Assembly (NCBI RefSeq): GCF_032062135.1
Contig: NC_092868.1
Location: forward strand, 51,173,053 to 51,237,052
DNA from: Pyxicephalus adspersus
Taxonomy: Eukaryota > Chordata > Amphibia > Anura > Pyxicephalidae
Reading direction: 5' to 3'
Length of the DNA: 64,000 bases
The notes under the pieces were generated by a model. It was not told the origin of the DNA. It saw nothing but the letters and a program-made list of their open reading frames with translations, and did not search any database. The position numbers and the translations under genes are program-made. The stretch's first letter is position 1, and each line of letters begins with the position of its first letter. Below, piece after piece: positions 24,270 through 36,599 of this stretch.

Positions 24270-24760
24270 CTGTCCGGCCTGAATGTATTGTTTATCACTT
24301 CAGTGGGTCACTAAATAGATATCAATAGCAGACAATTGCCAGCGATTCCTCCTTGTCGCAAATCCCTCCGTCGTCCCCTCCGTGCTGCATCATTACCTCA
24401 GTTTGGCCAAATTTCAGGCTGAATAATATATGTAGAATTTTTCTTCTCTATAGAATTATTGATTTTCTGGGGAGGCGTAAAGGTTAAGGTATAGAGCGAG
24501 CATTGCCACCGTCATGATGGATAGGCGCTATATTGCCAATAACGGCACCATTGGATTTTTGTGCCATTTTGAATAAATGAAAATTGCGCTGTGGGTTTTT
24601 AGCCTGAATCACAATGCCATGGCTGTTAAGACGATTGCTGTTGATGTGCTGAAGAGAGCAGTTTTGTTGAGTAATAGGAAACTGAAAATTAAAATGACCC
24701 ATAAGCAAAATATTTATTTGGTGCTGGAAAATTCAACAGGGGAGTACTGGTGTATATAAA
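24270..24760. promoter_or_regulatory. candidate conserved noncoding element
   Basis: A balanced-composition, repeat-free block including ccgtcgtcccctccgtgctg, ctataGaattattgatttt-type AT cores, gaccgtcatgatgg-like sequence and agcctgaatcacaatgcc. No splice-bounded frame was recognised. It is a regulatory candidate by texture. Confidence 0.3.
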
Positions 24761-24769
24761 GGTTTATCT

Positions 24770-26065
24770 GAAGGGTCGAAGAGAGAAGCAAGACATAGCA
24801 ACCTTTTAAATTAATTTTTGACTGGAAGATTGGTGTCAGAGCAGTAGAGGAAAAAGCTCACCAAAATGTATATGTACAGCAGGTACAAGGCTTGGGGCAA
24901 ACTAAAACACTGCCAGGGGTGGGGGCACGTACAACAGTCAACTTTTGTTAATTTGCTTTAAAATATTTTAAAACCAACAGAAATGGAAAAAAGAAAAACA
25001 CTTTCTAAAAAAGTGTTAGCTGGAGTTGGTCTTTATTATGGTTTCCCAGCATTATGCAACGCAGTCTGGATTACATTACCACCACTTCTTCTCCTTCCTT
25101 TGGCGATGACAGAGGGCAGGCATTTTTCCAGGACTCGGTGACACTCACATAGTGAGGAATGAGTGACTCTTTCCTGGGCCCAGCTTGTGTGTGACGACAG
25201 AGCCTTTAAGGCTAATAACTTCTATGTTAATGTTAATAAAAAGCAGCATCATTTATGTAATTTTTTTATTGTGCTCAGAGTTCCACTTTAAGTCTTAGGA
25301 AGAATGGGATCATGTGATCGCCATTTGCAGCATTGTTAGCAGCACAGTTCCAGTGTTTCCTCATGTACTTTGTCCAGAGATCCCATAAGCCAGCAGTGAG
25401 TATTTTTTGAACAGCCTTTAGAGAAAGACAAAATTGGTTTTAAGTATTCAGAGATTGTTGTACTTCACATTTCGGCAATGACACCACCCTTGGACCATGT
25501 AGTTCTCACCCCAGGGGGCAGATCTATGTGCTTCTTATCTAAATGGATTTTCTGGAGGAGAAGGGAAAAAATGAGTACTACGCCGCGGGTTTAATCACGG
25601 AAATCAGACGAGAGGCCGCAGAAAGTTAAACTGGGAGCATGTGGCTAGAAAAATAGATTTATCTTGTGGACATCTGATCGTGTTTTCACAAAAAAGGGAA
25701 GATATCCCTGTATATATCTCTGTATTGTGCAGGATTTATTTTATGACCATTAGGTAAAAAATTACTGTATCGTCAGAAAACATTTTAAAGGGTCAGTGTA
25801 ATCAATAAAATTTTAGACAGTGGTGGCATCGGTCCTGATGGGTCATTCCCCTACTACCCCTATCTCATTGGGACATAAACCACCAGATTTGGGTACAATG
25901 AAAGGGAGTAAAACCCCTGTCATATTTTTGGTTCTGTTTCTTAATTAAAAAATTACACCCAAATTTTATTTTTTAATCAGGAAGCAAAATTATTTTCCAC
26001 AGTGGAAATGGAGAGCAATAAAAACTCCACAGTGTTTCTAACTCCTTTGAGTTAGGTGTAACTAC
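24770..26065. other. no gene seen; old repeats
   Basis: 25790-25960 (ttttaaagggtcagtgtaat .. gggtacaatgaaagggag) has a MITE-like TTAA start and resembles the repeat seen at 56030 and 56980 in its spacing of cattggga and acaatg blocks. Otherwise unassigned. Confidence 0.3.
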
Positions 26066-26069
26066 TCAT

Positions 26070-26185
26070 ATTCCCTCTGCAAATTCCCACAAATACATGC
26101 TAATCTAGACAGTTTTCTGTGCTATGGGGGCAACGATGCTGCACTGCTCCTGAGTTTAGAGTAGAGTTGCCTCCCTCACTGGCTG
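26070..26185. repeat. interspersed repeat, pair of 11025-11160
   Basis: Carries ctgcaaattcccacaaatac, tctgtgctatgggggcaacg and cactgctcctgagtttagag, matching the order of blocks at 11025-11160 in the same orientation. Confidence 0.45.
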
Positions 26186-26929
26186 TGCAGGCTGTGCCTG
26201 CTTGTACTACATTTGATTTAGAAGATGTTGCAGAGGACCTGGCCTCATGATTTGGTCATACACTGCAATCTGTTGCAACCTATATTCACATGAATTATAT
26301 AGTGCAAAGTACCCGATTTGATACAAATGCAATAAATGGTTTAGGTTTTTTCTTTTATTATACAGTTTTGGTAAGTCCAAAGGAGATTGTACAGTGCAGA
26401 AATTTCCCTTTAGATGATATTCAGAAAATAACTTCAGCAGCAGCAATTATTTTTTTACTATACATTCGGTGGGAGTCAGAGGAATCCAGACAGCTGTATT
26501 TATATACATCAAAAGAGGATGCGCAAACATCTTTACTCATTTGCACGCATCTTAATGTCAGCGCACCACAAGGATGCGATATTTCACTCCCTCCCAGAGC
26601 CCTGAAAAAACGATGAAGCAGCAGAACTGGCACCCAGTAATGGCAGGCAGGGTATGACTTACAAGGCAGCGCTCATTTACAATGTTCACCATCAGGAAAA
26701 TGATTAGTCTTTGGAGACGTGACCTTTTTCACATCTCGAGCTGTGTATTTACTAACCTCTTCTTATCTGAAGAGGTATAAATCAACTTATTGTAGATATA
26801 CATATAGTGGAGAGAATACCCGAGAGATATATTTATCCGTTGGGATGGAGTATGTTACTGGTCTTCAGATGCTAAGTATCTATAGAACTCCCAACAGGAC
26901 CCATGGCAGTTCACATTGGGGCTAATTTA

Positions 26930-27125
26930 CTAAAGCCCAGCAATTTACGCAGCACTTTATAGAGATCATGGTCATGTGACTTAACAGTCCATCACAATCA
27001 GATTATTCCTTAGTGAAGGGGCGATTATTGGTGGAAGCCAATTATCCTACCAAGCACTCAAACATAGAGAACATAGCCATTCCATGCAGATAGTATCCTG
27101 GATTTGAGTTTACGTAACTGCTGAT
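26930..27125 (-). mobile_element. old, diverged SINE copy
   Basis: Blocks in SINE order on the minus strand are cagcactttatagagatcat then ggtcatgtgac (tail and pre-tail) and ccatgcagatagtatcctgg (tRNA-adjacent part). The central domain is heavily mutated. It compares with the intact copy at 3117-3436. Confidence 0.5.
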
Positions 27126-27379
27126 AACATTTTTAAATGTATGTACCAAGTAGGAATAAAACTGCATTAAGAAATATAGGTGAGTGGAGAGATTTCTGGA
27201 AACTGATTTTGAAGCATCCATGTGCGATCATTGAGCTGCTTAGGCAAAATTTGTGTGAAAAAATCTCTTCTTGTGAAGAACAAAAACGTAAAATAATGAG
27301 GCTGATTAACTATAATTAGCATCATTTCTCTTTTACTGTTGGCTCTGAACCATTCGCTTGGTTTGGATTCTCTTTAAAT

Positions 27380-27690
27380 TAGCCTTTCTCTACCTTTTTA
27401 ACGTGGGGGAGCCCTTAAAATAATTTTTAGGTCTTGGGGAACTCCTGGAATAAATTCCAGATACAGTGTACCAAATCACAGTACACTGTATCAGCATGGT
27501 GGTCAGTGAGCAGAATGCTTCTTACATTGCTAGACGGGAAAGAAATGTCCCCCTTACAGACAGCCAAACAGGTCTTTGGTGTCTTTTAAAGTGACGTTAG
27601 AGGCACAAATTATTCGTTGCTCAAGGAACCCCTACCAACCTCTGGAGGAACCCTAGGGTCCCAAAGAACCTTGATTGAGAAACATTGCTT
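27380..27690 (+). repeat. interspersed repeat family R, copy 2 (fullest)
   Basis: Starts cctttctctacctttttaac and ends ttgattgagaaacattgc. These ends are weak inverted repeats (gcctttctc / gagaaacattgc). The internal blocks gagcccttaaaataattttt, agcatggtggtcagtgagca and ggaacccctaccaacctctg are shared with 16885-17155 (inverted) and 61258-61410 (same orientation). Confidence 0.65.
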
Positions 27691-27699
27691 TAGATACTC

Positions 27700-30600
27700 T
27701 TTGCTTCAAATGATGACTGCATGAGTTGCTGAACACAAACTCCTTTATTCAATCCCCATATCACAACTCTCCCCTTTATTATTATGGAGGTCAGCTTGGA
27801 CACCCCAGGAGAGGGGTGACACTATCGGAATTGTTGATTTTCCAGTCGAGTTCCAGTGGGGATTTCCAAGCTTCAATTGGCATTCGACGGCGTGGATGAC
27901 CAGAAATAGGGTGACTTTAACCCTTAGAATGTCTCAACAAATTCTACTTTTATATACCTCCCATGAAGGGCACTTTTTAGCTCAAAATATGCAGCAAAAT
28001 ATTTCGCCCCTGTCACGCCCCCAATTTAAGGTTCAAAACTTGAGTTGGCTAAACCAAGTGCTTTCATTCCTAACTACTTTCCCTTTATGTTAGCTTTTCA
28101 AGATAAGAAATTGAGTGATAAATAGATGTATTTTAGTTCTAAATAATTCTTTTATTTTAAATTTTATTGGTTAACTAATATATTTTTTCATACAGAGGTG
28201 TATATATTCACCCAAAAGAGTAAGAAGGAGGGGACAGTCTCTTGAAATGGAGGACCTATGCCTATATAATGTCTACATACAGGATGGCTCCCTCACCCAA
28301 TTATTGGCAACAAGTGTGTCAATATTCTAGCAACATTTCAATTTTTTTCACTCTCCAAAAGAACGCAAAGCCAGGGAAATAACAAAAGCATCTTGTTTAG
28401 TTTGCTCTCCCTGTCAGAGAGACACCTCCAGGCTCAGCACTTCACTTGCACTTTGTTTTGATAGTAAGTTTTCCTGAGATGGAGCCATAGGAAAAAGCAG
28501 GGATGTTATTTTCTGCTGCGGCGCAGTGCTGGCTAAGATCTCCCCCTTAGGGTATTTGTTCTCTCTCTGTGGGTTCCAGGTTCATACTTGACAAAGCTGA
28601 AAACTCCAACTAAAATTCTGCTTTTCCCAATTCTCAATGGGCAAATTAGGCGGCACTGTATTGCGAAGATGAGCTATCTCTGCCGTCCCAGTGAACAGAT
28701 GGAACCGCGACGGCGGTAAATGACACTTTTTATTTATCTGAACAGAATAATTGCACGTTGAATATTATTATGTTTAATATTTTTACTTGTAGAATTTAAT
28801 AAGAGACTATTAAATATTTTTCTGAGTTTTTTTTTTTGTTTGTGTTGAAATAATTGAAATCATTTGGCAAGCTCTGTGCTGTATGATGTCTCATGAAAGT
28901 GCGGGAAATAAATATATTTAATTAAGAAAATGATGACGGCACAAAAGCCTAAAAGTGACACTGGATGTCGGGCTGTATGGGCAGTCAGCCCAGAAATGGT
29001 ATATGCAAAGTGATTAACTATGTTTGTTTCTTCTCTGTTTGGATCCACCTTTTGAAAGTGAACATGATATGCAATGTGTCATGCCTGAGGCAGGAAGTAA
29101 AGGCCGGCAGCTTTTATGTGTCATGGACAACAGCTGTCTGTTGCACACAATGCACTACAATACAGTGTGCAATGGAACGGGCTTTCCCTATGTAATACAT
29201 GACAATGCACCGCAACATGCAGAAAATAGTGCTTGGTCTGCGTTGTGCTTTTGATGAGCTGGGAAGGTGTGTTTGGGGAAAAGTTAGGAATTAATGGCAA
29301 TGCAGCTCACCAATGCATGTAGTATGTGCCACCACTAGATATAGCTGTCCCTATGTATTCAAAATGAGAAACAACGGTTTAATAACATTATATGATGTTG
29401 TGTCTTCCTGTGCTCTTCTTTAATGCAGCCCATATTTTTGGGGGAAGCCACCACAACACACTATAATTGATCCCCAACTGGTATTGTGTCCTTTAGAACA
29501 TACTTTGGGCTGCTATTTAGAATGAATAGCACCACATCACACCAATGCTTAAGATGTGGATATGACTGTGCCTACCACTAGTTTGTATGTGTCTAGCCAA
29601 TCATGTCCTCAGCACACTGGAACAGGTTCATATTTAAGGCAGACTAAATAGACAAGGGCTAAGCTCTTTGTCTCCTGTCCTGGAGGGAGCAGGCACAGAA
29701 CCAATAGTTGTAAATCCTCGATTGCATATCAGCTGCTCATCTATTGCAAGCAAAGTTTAAAAGAATGAACATTGGTTGTATTTACCATTTCAGCCTGCAT
29801 TCATTTTAAAGCAATAAATAGGAAGCAATATTGGGACAGGGATTCTCCTTTAAGTTAGCAGTGTAGTTTTTGATACAACTAATGACAATAAAGCATTCAC
29901 AACAAATATCGGCTTGAAAGTGCTTGCTCTGTCTTATTCAGCACTTACATCAGACTAGTTACCTTTGTCATTTCTCGCCCTTTTTTTTCTGCTGACAAAA
30001 AAGAAAATATGTTTGAAAAGGGATTTATTGTCTGCGTCTCTCCTGTGGATGGGAAATGAAAAGATACTACATTGTATTGTCAGTGAGCATGCATTTGAGG
30101 TAATATGATCTATCCTCATATATATGAATTATATACATTCCATTTATTGAGGGCACTGACAGGTTCCTAATGACTAAATGGACTTTTAATAAACTTCCAA
30201 TATTTGGGTGCTTTGAGAAGCTGCCAGTTTTCAGGTCACCGGCTCTGCCCACTTGCTCCAACTTCTTTCATTGGGTTAGTGAGGCCAGGCTTTGTAGTGA
30301 AGAGCCAATGTAAAGGCTTAGCATTGAAAGTCAGTTTTACCCAGGGTGGTCCGCAAGCAAAAGCAGTCTTTATAGCAACACCGACTTATCCAGATTGTAC
30401 CTACCCAATAAAGTATTTTGATAGTTGATAACACCTGCATCGGGGCTAAGGGCTCTTAAATAGGAGTGTGGAGGCAATGAGTTGTGATGTGTTATGGAAA
30501 CTATATACAGCACCCTGTTATCCATGATCTCACTTTGGGGAGCTTTAATCTCATTTTCTGTTATGCTTTGGGACACAGACAACAAAAAATATACTGACTG

Positions 30601-31224
30601 ATGCCAAAATGATAATAAACAGTCCTAGGTAATACTTATATATTCTTCTCCCCCTCTGCCACCCCAATGAAGATTGAGACATCAACGGATATCTTCCCCT
30701 TGCTGCTGATCCAAATTGTGAACCATCCTCTAGGTAGCTGCCGGTGTTGAGTATCTACTGCAGAGACTCTCACACTTTCTATTTAATATTAATATGCCAT
30801 AGCTTCTGTATGTAACATTAATCATTGTGTATTTTACTCCTCATTAGATCATGATTATTCATAATTATCCGCAATAATGTATAAAACATTGCAGGAGCAA
30901 ACTCAATGCTTATTACAACCATATCCCTAAAGGCTTCATGTAAACTAGGTTTTGACAACAGCATGTCAATCAGCCTTAGTACCTCTTCCAGAACATCTAA
31001 GAACTCGAGTGTAACTCCGTCTTTTAAATCTGATATATATAACTGCATAAATAAATATACCATTCTGTAAAAGGGATTTCCAAGTAGAATATTGTAGAGA
31101 AGAGATATATAGCAATCTTTTTGTACAGAGTTTAGTTGCTAAAGCTGATATTTACACACATGGTAAGTCATCCCTTATTGGATAGTCGCGTCCAAGAGCT
31201 CAGTTGAAACATCTGAAGCTTTAG
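27700..31224. other. no gene seen; unique blocks and old repeats
   Basis: 28140-28960 is AT-rich with a mixed block at 28560-28740 (including gcgacggcggtaaatgac) that may be conserved noncoding DNA. 29050-29240 and 29420-29640 look like old repeats (cacacaatgcactacaatac; ttgggggaagccaccac). The 81-codon minus frame at 30818-31063 has no recognised family. Confidence 0.3.
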
Positions 31225-31422
31225 TTAACCACCTTGCAGTTAAGCCCGACCTTCGCTCGGGCAAAAAAAAACTGCAAGGATGGTTAAGCCCGAGATTTTG
31301 TACATCCATACTTACCTGGTCCCCCTGTGCTCATCCAGCGTCGTCCTCCATCGATCATCGTCCGCCGATCTCTCCAGCGTCGGGTGCCTTCGTCGGGTGA
31401 CAGCGGGACCGGTAAGAAGCCG

Positions 31423-31513
31423 GCCGGCATCTTGTGTTCCGCCCGCCGGCATCCTGTGATCCGCCGGGCCAGCGGATCACAAGATGCCGGCTGGTGGAAC
31501 ACAAGATGCCGGC
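31423..31513. repeat. 42-bp inverted repeat, 7-nt loop
   Basis: The arms 31423-31464 and 31472-31513 pair over 42 positions with three mismatches around the loop cgggcca. Each arm itself holds two copies of ccggcatcttgtg-like sequence, so the dyad looks built from a duplicated half. It is GC-rich and part of the 31225 element. Confidence 0.9.
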
Positions 31514-31577
31514 CGGCATCTTACCTGGACCCGCTCATCGTCCCACGTCGTCCTCGCTCCAGCGCCGGATGATCTCT

Positions 31578-31630
31578 GCAGGGAGAAGCCGTCCGGCGGA
31601 GAAAAAAAAAAACGGACGGCTCCTCCCTGC
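31578..31630. repeat. 18-bp inverted repeat with A-rich loop
   Basis: The arm gcagggagaagccgtccg (31578-31595) pairs with 31613-31630 with one mismatch. The loop ends in a run of A. Part of the 31225 element. Confidence 0.9.
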
Positions 31631-31657
31631 GTGCGTGATGACGTCGGCGCGTGTGCG

Positions 31658-32035
31658 GGAAATTCAAACTGAAACTCATTCATTCATTTTGTATTGGATT
31701 CAATACAAACTCCTGTATTGAATCCAATACAAAATGATTCAAATAAATACAAAGTATATAATTGGTAAATTCAAACTGTCATTTTGTATTGGATTGGATA
31801 CAAACTTGCGTATCCAATCCAATACAAAAAAATAAATAAAAATAAAAGTAAATAACTTGGAAATTCAAATTTATATTTTGTATTTGATTGGATACAAACT
31901 TGCGTATCCAATCCAATACAAAATAATTCAAATAATTACAAAGTATATACCTGGTAAATTCAAACTGTCATTTTGTATTGGATTGGATACAAACTCCCGT
32001 ATCCAATCAAATACAAAATAATTCAAAACAAACTC
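31658..32035. repeat. four tandem ~95-bp units, each a hairpin
   Basis: Units start at 31658, 31764, 31859 and 31953 with ggtaaattcaaact-like sequence. Each contains an inverted repeat: unit 1 has 22-bp perfect arms (cattttgtattggattcaat core), units 2-4 have 19-20 bp arms (tattggattggata core) with zero or one mismatch. Loops read aaactcct, caaacttgcg, caaacttgcg and caaactcccg. Unit 1 differs from the others at matching positions in both arms, which keeps the pairing. Confidence 0.9.
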
Positions 32036-32375
32036 CAATAAATACAGAATCAAAGTTTTAAAAATTGCCACACTAGGGAGGTGTTTTAGAATAATATAGT
32101 ACTTTACAATATACAGAGTTACTGCTTTTTCAGTATTTATGATTTGTTTACATTGCTGATTTTTGTGTTTTTCCTTTAATTTTATTAAAAGTAATTTTTT
32201 TTTTACATGATTGTGTGTTTCAAACATTTTTTATATTCATATTATCTACTAGAACCCTTGTTCGGACATATTTCTGTAAGTTACAGGTCTACAATTTAAA
32301 AAAAAATTTCATGAAAAACAGTGGATCACTTTTGGTACAGAAATCTAGACCTCAGTGTAACGCTCAGGAGGTTAA

Positions 32376-34050
32376 AGACAATGCTTCTGTAAAAGAAGTG
32401 CTTCTGTGTTGTTTTTCTTTAGCTATCCTACAGTGCATTGGGGCTTCTTTATCACAGAATAAAAGTCTGGATACATATATTAAACTTATAAAAACAAATT
32501 ATTACACTTAACCCTAAACTGTTACAGAATAGTAAAGTCACCTAATAGTAGTATTTTATTTGTAGTATTGTCTCTTGTACATGATGTAGTGGCAGTATAT
32601 CTTTGCCTTTTTGTCTGGGTTGTGTTTGGTCTTTGGCCAAGAATGTAGGCTGAAGTTTTTTTTTTGTTTTTAATATTAAGAGATTTCTGAAAAGCATTGG
32701 TATCAATGGAAAAAAGAAATTTAAGTCCATATATTATTCTGTAGACAAAATTTCCTTCCCTTCCTATCTTGCAAAATGTTGTCCCTATAACAGAAAATGA
32801 GGAGCCCTATGTAGCAGTAAAACTTGACAGAGGTTCCACCCTTTCCCTACTACATTGAAAACAAAAATTTGTGATAAAAATGTGGGTATAGATACACTTT
32901 AAGGCTAGTTTTGGTAGTGTGATGGGCTTTTAATGGCTCCAGAGGGTTACAGACGCTCCCTACAACTGTCATGGACCAAATCTTGAAGAAAAAAAAAACA
33001 GACCATGAAAAAGTAGATACCACTCAAAAATCCAACACATACAAAAAAAGGGGAAAAAAACTCAAATCCAAAGAGCAACAAATAAAATAAAATAAATTTA
33101 CCTTAATACATCCCAAAAATGTCACAGCTAAAAAAAACAAGTAAGATGTGTGTGTTGGGGTAACACGCATACTATGCCTTATGGTTTCATTCAATTTTTA
33201 ATCAAACCCCACTGAAAGCAATATAACCAACACACACATCAGTGCTTTGCAGTGCCATAGGTTCACACATGAACAGGTTCGGCTTTGGTAATTTTATAAC
33301 AAAATTATTTTGCCAAAATCTTTTCACTCTTTTTTATTATTAGTTATCTTCTTTACCTTGGGATATAAACCCATGTTTTTATACAACACTCCGATCCTAG
33401 CAGCGCCCCTCACAGCTCTTCCATGGGGTCCGCCGCTTCAAATGCGCCGACTGCAGTGCGCAGAAGCTTGAGTGTGCCTGGTTAGTTTGTGCGAGTTGAG
33501 CCGTGATAACTCCCATCCCCATAATTAGTGTGACTAAGATTAAACTCCAAATAATGGAGCATATTCATTCTCATTTAGCGGCAGAATTGTATTATGTCAG
33601 AATCCATTACTAAAAAGCTTACACTACATTAACACTGCCAGGATCGCAGTCTCTGAGTGTTTGGATCACTGTGTTCCTTAGTGCGCTGTACATTTATTAT
33701 TCCAGCAGTGTTAATGATTTAAAATCTTTTTTTTCCAGGCAAGCTTTGGGGAAATTACACTACACTTGCAGTTTGATTGGGAATGGGATATTTAAAATGA
33801 ATATACAGTGGAATCTCAATGTGGCCGGCTTTTGTAGGCCTTGTTTTTGATATGTGAATTAAGTCTATTTTGTCTGTGCAATGAGCTCTTTTCATATCCA
33901 AAAACTATGGATTTTCCTATGACCATTATATTCTAAAAATTCTAATTGAGGGACTCATATCATTGGGCATGCTTAGTCATATGTACTGTATGTAATCTAC
34001 TATATGTAATACCATATGTAATCTACTGTTTTCAATCAGTCAGGCCTGAC
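32376..34050. other. no gene seen; one possible conserved block
   Basis: 32512-32910 is AT-rich and ends gatacactttaa, a MITE-like terminus. 33400-33500 is CpG-rich (gtccgccgcttcaaatgcgc) and probably repeat-derived. 33520-33720 (ttagcggcagaattg .. ctgccaggatcgcag) is balanced, repeat-free and may be conserved noncoding DNA. Confidence 0.3.
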
Positions 34051-34056
34051 CCATAG

Positions 34057-34175
34057 GGTCCAATGTTTAAAGCTCTCCAAGGCTGGAGAGGTCACACTTT
34101 ATTCATTAAAGCTGGGTTATCCAGCAAACCTGACATGTATCTGGTCAAGGATTGAAAACATTTGCTAACAAACAG
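34057..34175 (+). mobile_element. half copy of palindromic MITE
   Basis: ttaaagctctccaaggctgg .. gctgggttatccagcaaacc .. attgaaaacatttgctaaca follows the left arm of the element at 53790-53992. The right arm is absent. Confidence 0.7.
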
Positions 34176-34179
34176 CAGA

Positions 34180-36336
34180 TCACTGCTCACCACTACTAAG
34201 CAAGACATGGAGCCTGCAAGTGGAATGAACACATTCAGCTGCAACCACCTATATGTTTAAATAAGAGAAAAAAGTAATGAGAACAGTGCCAATTACCTGA
34301 GCCAGAAATGGCAAAGCTCAGTACACGCCCACAAGACTCCCTGTAAATCGAAAATTAGAGTTTTTGTCCAAATGTAAAAATTAGAGCCTCTGCAAACCGA
34401 TAAAGATAGTCATTATTATTAACATCCAATCACAAAATGTCCTGTTTAGAAGTCATGTTACCAACTATTACATATTATACTTTTTTATTTAACTAAAGGG
34501 GAGATAGGAAAAGTTAGAAAATAACCAGTTGGCCTAATTGTAACATGATTCTGTGACCTAGCACCTAAGCATCCAGATATAATATAGGACAATCCTGTTA
34601 TATTAAACCAGAACACATTTTGATGCAATGCAAATCGCATATATAACGAGATTGAACCGCTTGGACCCCAATTACAGTTACATTGAGGTTTAGGAGTAAA
34701 CAAGTTATTTAATGATGGGAACCCTCTCCATTTATTGGTGATGTCAGAAGGAAGGTTCGTAGTGCCTTGCCAAGGGTCAGGCAACCAGAGACACCTCTGA
34801 AGCTCTGGGAGATTCAAAAACAGGCAAATTATCATCCAAATTATTATTATAGTACAGTGCAGACAAAACATATTTAGAGAAAATGATACAGAAAGCAGAA
34901 GCATGGCATGGGTTTCAGCCTGCACCATTTTCTATCCATGGTTGATATTGAGATCGATATAATGATTCATGTACTTTGTCTTTGTAATCAATTACAGATA
35001 TTGCATATACTATCCATTTTATTATGAATAGCTATTGATTTTACCATTATAGCTAAACCGAATATCAGCCAAACAAAACAAAAATTTATTTCAATTTCAA
35101 TATAATGGAAAAATGAGTGACAAAAAAAGTGTAACAATTTGATCACTTTTTCTGATGTTGCCTATTGCTTTTGTGTGATATAAAATATAACACAAGGGCT
35201 TTTATTTTTAAAACAGGGAATCGGAAATTCCCTTAGAGTCCTAAGTGTTTGCTTATGGGCAGCAAAGGGGAAATTAAGGGGGTATTACCTATTAGCCACC
35301 CAATATTTTGCCCCATAATTGGTAGAAATACAAACAAGTCATTGTCAAATATAGGCCAGGTTAAAAAAAAAATGTTTGATGTCAAAGATCCAGCTCTAGG
35401 AGGGTGTTAGCTTTGGTGGCCAACAGTATTGGACGTCTGGGCAAGTATACAAAAGTCACCTCATGTCATGGTATGGATATGGGATTTAAGCTGCATCGAT
35501 GTCACCCATAGTAAAGCAAATGAAGCAGATTGTAAAGTGAAGTAAACAACTGGGCCCAACCCGAACACTTTAACAGGCGGTGCAGCTTTATAGGATCCCT
35601 TTCCAATATGGCTGCCGCCTTGCCCTCTTCGTTGCATAGCAACACTCCCTTATCCTCCATATTACCGCTGAGCTGTTATCTCGCTTCCCTCAATTGGTTC
35701 CGTGAGGCACTGAGCATGCTGTTCATTATTTATTTAAAGCCAATTTGGTAGTAGCCTCGCTGCTTTGTTAGCTCCCATAACATAAGCCTGGAAAATGTCA
35801 CATTCGCAGTCCTCACGACCTCCGTTAAATTTTCATAAGGTTTTTTTTACCCCAAGATAGTAAACTGTAGTCAACACCTAGGCAACTGGGTCTGAAAAAA
35901 ATGACTTTGCAGAATTCAGTCTGCTAGGATCCAGCTGTTGGGATGGCAGTACGGTGCGGTTACCAACTCAGTACAGCATTCACTATGTCAGCTCTCCTAC
36001 TATACAACTGAGAAAAATCACAGAACTTTAATAGAATAAATCACAATCGGCCCATAGAGACGCTGCTCCTCCTGCAGGCTAACACCAGGCCCTATCAGCT
36101 ACAAATGGCAATACAAAAACTTGGACCTGATCCGCCCATAGCAAATAAGTGGTGTTAAAACTTTATTGGACACAGGTGAACACAGACACTCTGCAGGTTT
36201 CCTTTCTCTAGAGGAAGTGTCTCTGTCCACCTTTGTTCAATAAAGTTTCAAGTATCATGGGCTTGTTCAAGACTGTTATTTACTACAGGTCCAGATGAGT
36301 AAACTTACCTTAGAAAATAAATTACAATTTGGCCGA
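34180..36336. other. no gene seen
   Basis: The 147-codon minus frame at 34485-34928 has no family signature and lies in AT-rich sequence. 35560-35850 is mixed in composition (aatatggctgccgccttgcc; cctccgttaaattttc) and may include a regulatory block. 36120-36280 looks like an old repeat (aataagtggtgttaaaactt .. caataaagtttc). Confidence 0.3.
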
Positions 36337-36337
36337 C

Positions 36338-36357
36338 AAAAAAAAAAAAAAAAAAAA
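36338..36357. repeat. poly-A run (20 A)
   Basis: An uninterrupted A-run, not preceded by a recognisable retroposed gene. Confidence 0.9.
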
Positions 36358-36397
36358 TTTAAGGGTAAATCCCAGTCATCTTTTAGATATAGTAGGG

Positions 36398-36597
36398 CAC
36401 TCCCACATCCCAAAAACATGCAGTCAGGTTAATTGGCTTCCCCCTAAATTGATTACAATAACCACATATGACTATATTAGGGACATTAGATTGTGAGCTC
36501 CTTTGAGGGACAGTTAGTGACACGACTATGAACTTTGTACAGCGCTGCGTAATATGATGGCGCTATATAAATACTGTATAATATTAATAATAATAAT
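36398..36597 (+). mobile_element. SINE copy, 5'-truncated
   Basis: Begins inside the central domain (cccacatcccaaaaacatgc), continues ggttaattggcttcccccta, ttagattgtgagctccttt, agggacagttagtgacacga and the tail cagcgctgcgtaatatgatg, and ends in AAT repeats. It is the opposite orientation to the 3117-3436 copy and lacks the tRNA-like head. Confidence 0.8.
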
Positions 36598-36599
36598 GG

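Larger units (their letters stand above)
31225..32375. mobile_element. TTAA-flanked non-autonomous element full of hairpins
   Basis: TTAA occurs at both ends (31225-31228, 32372-32375). The left end TTAACCACCTTGCAGTTA and the right end, read inverted as TTAACCTCCTGAGCGTTA, are similar. The left half is GC- and CpG-rich and the right half AT-rich. From left it contains a nested subterminal hairpin (31232-31241/31270-31279 around 31244-31249/31257-31262), a 42-bp dyad (31423-31513), an 18-bp dyad (31578-31630) and four tandem ~95-bp hairpin units (31658-32035). There is no transposase. piggyBac-type mobilisation is inferred from TTAA only. Confidence 0.65.

Noticed and set aside
30818..31063. 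81-codon leucine-rich amphipathic-looking frame, minus strand
   Set aside because: No recognised domain, and the frame is short. The composition can be explained by AT-rich sequence.
34485..34928. 147-codon open frame, minus strand
   Set aside because: No family signature, no splice context and low-complexity AT-rich sequence. Its length is within chance expectation for 64 kb on six frames.
36338..36357. poly-A tail of a processed pseudogene (also 45855-45873)
   Set aside because: No coding-like or retroposed sequence precedes either run, and target duplications are not visible.
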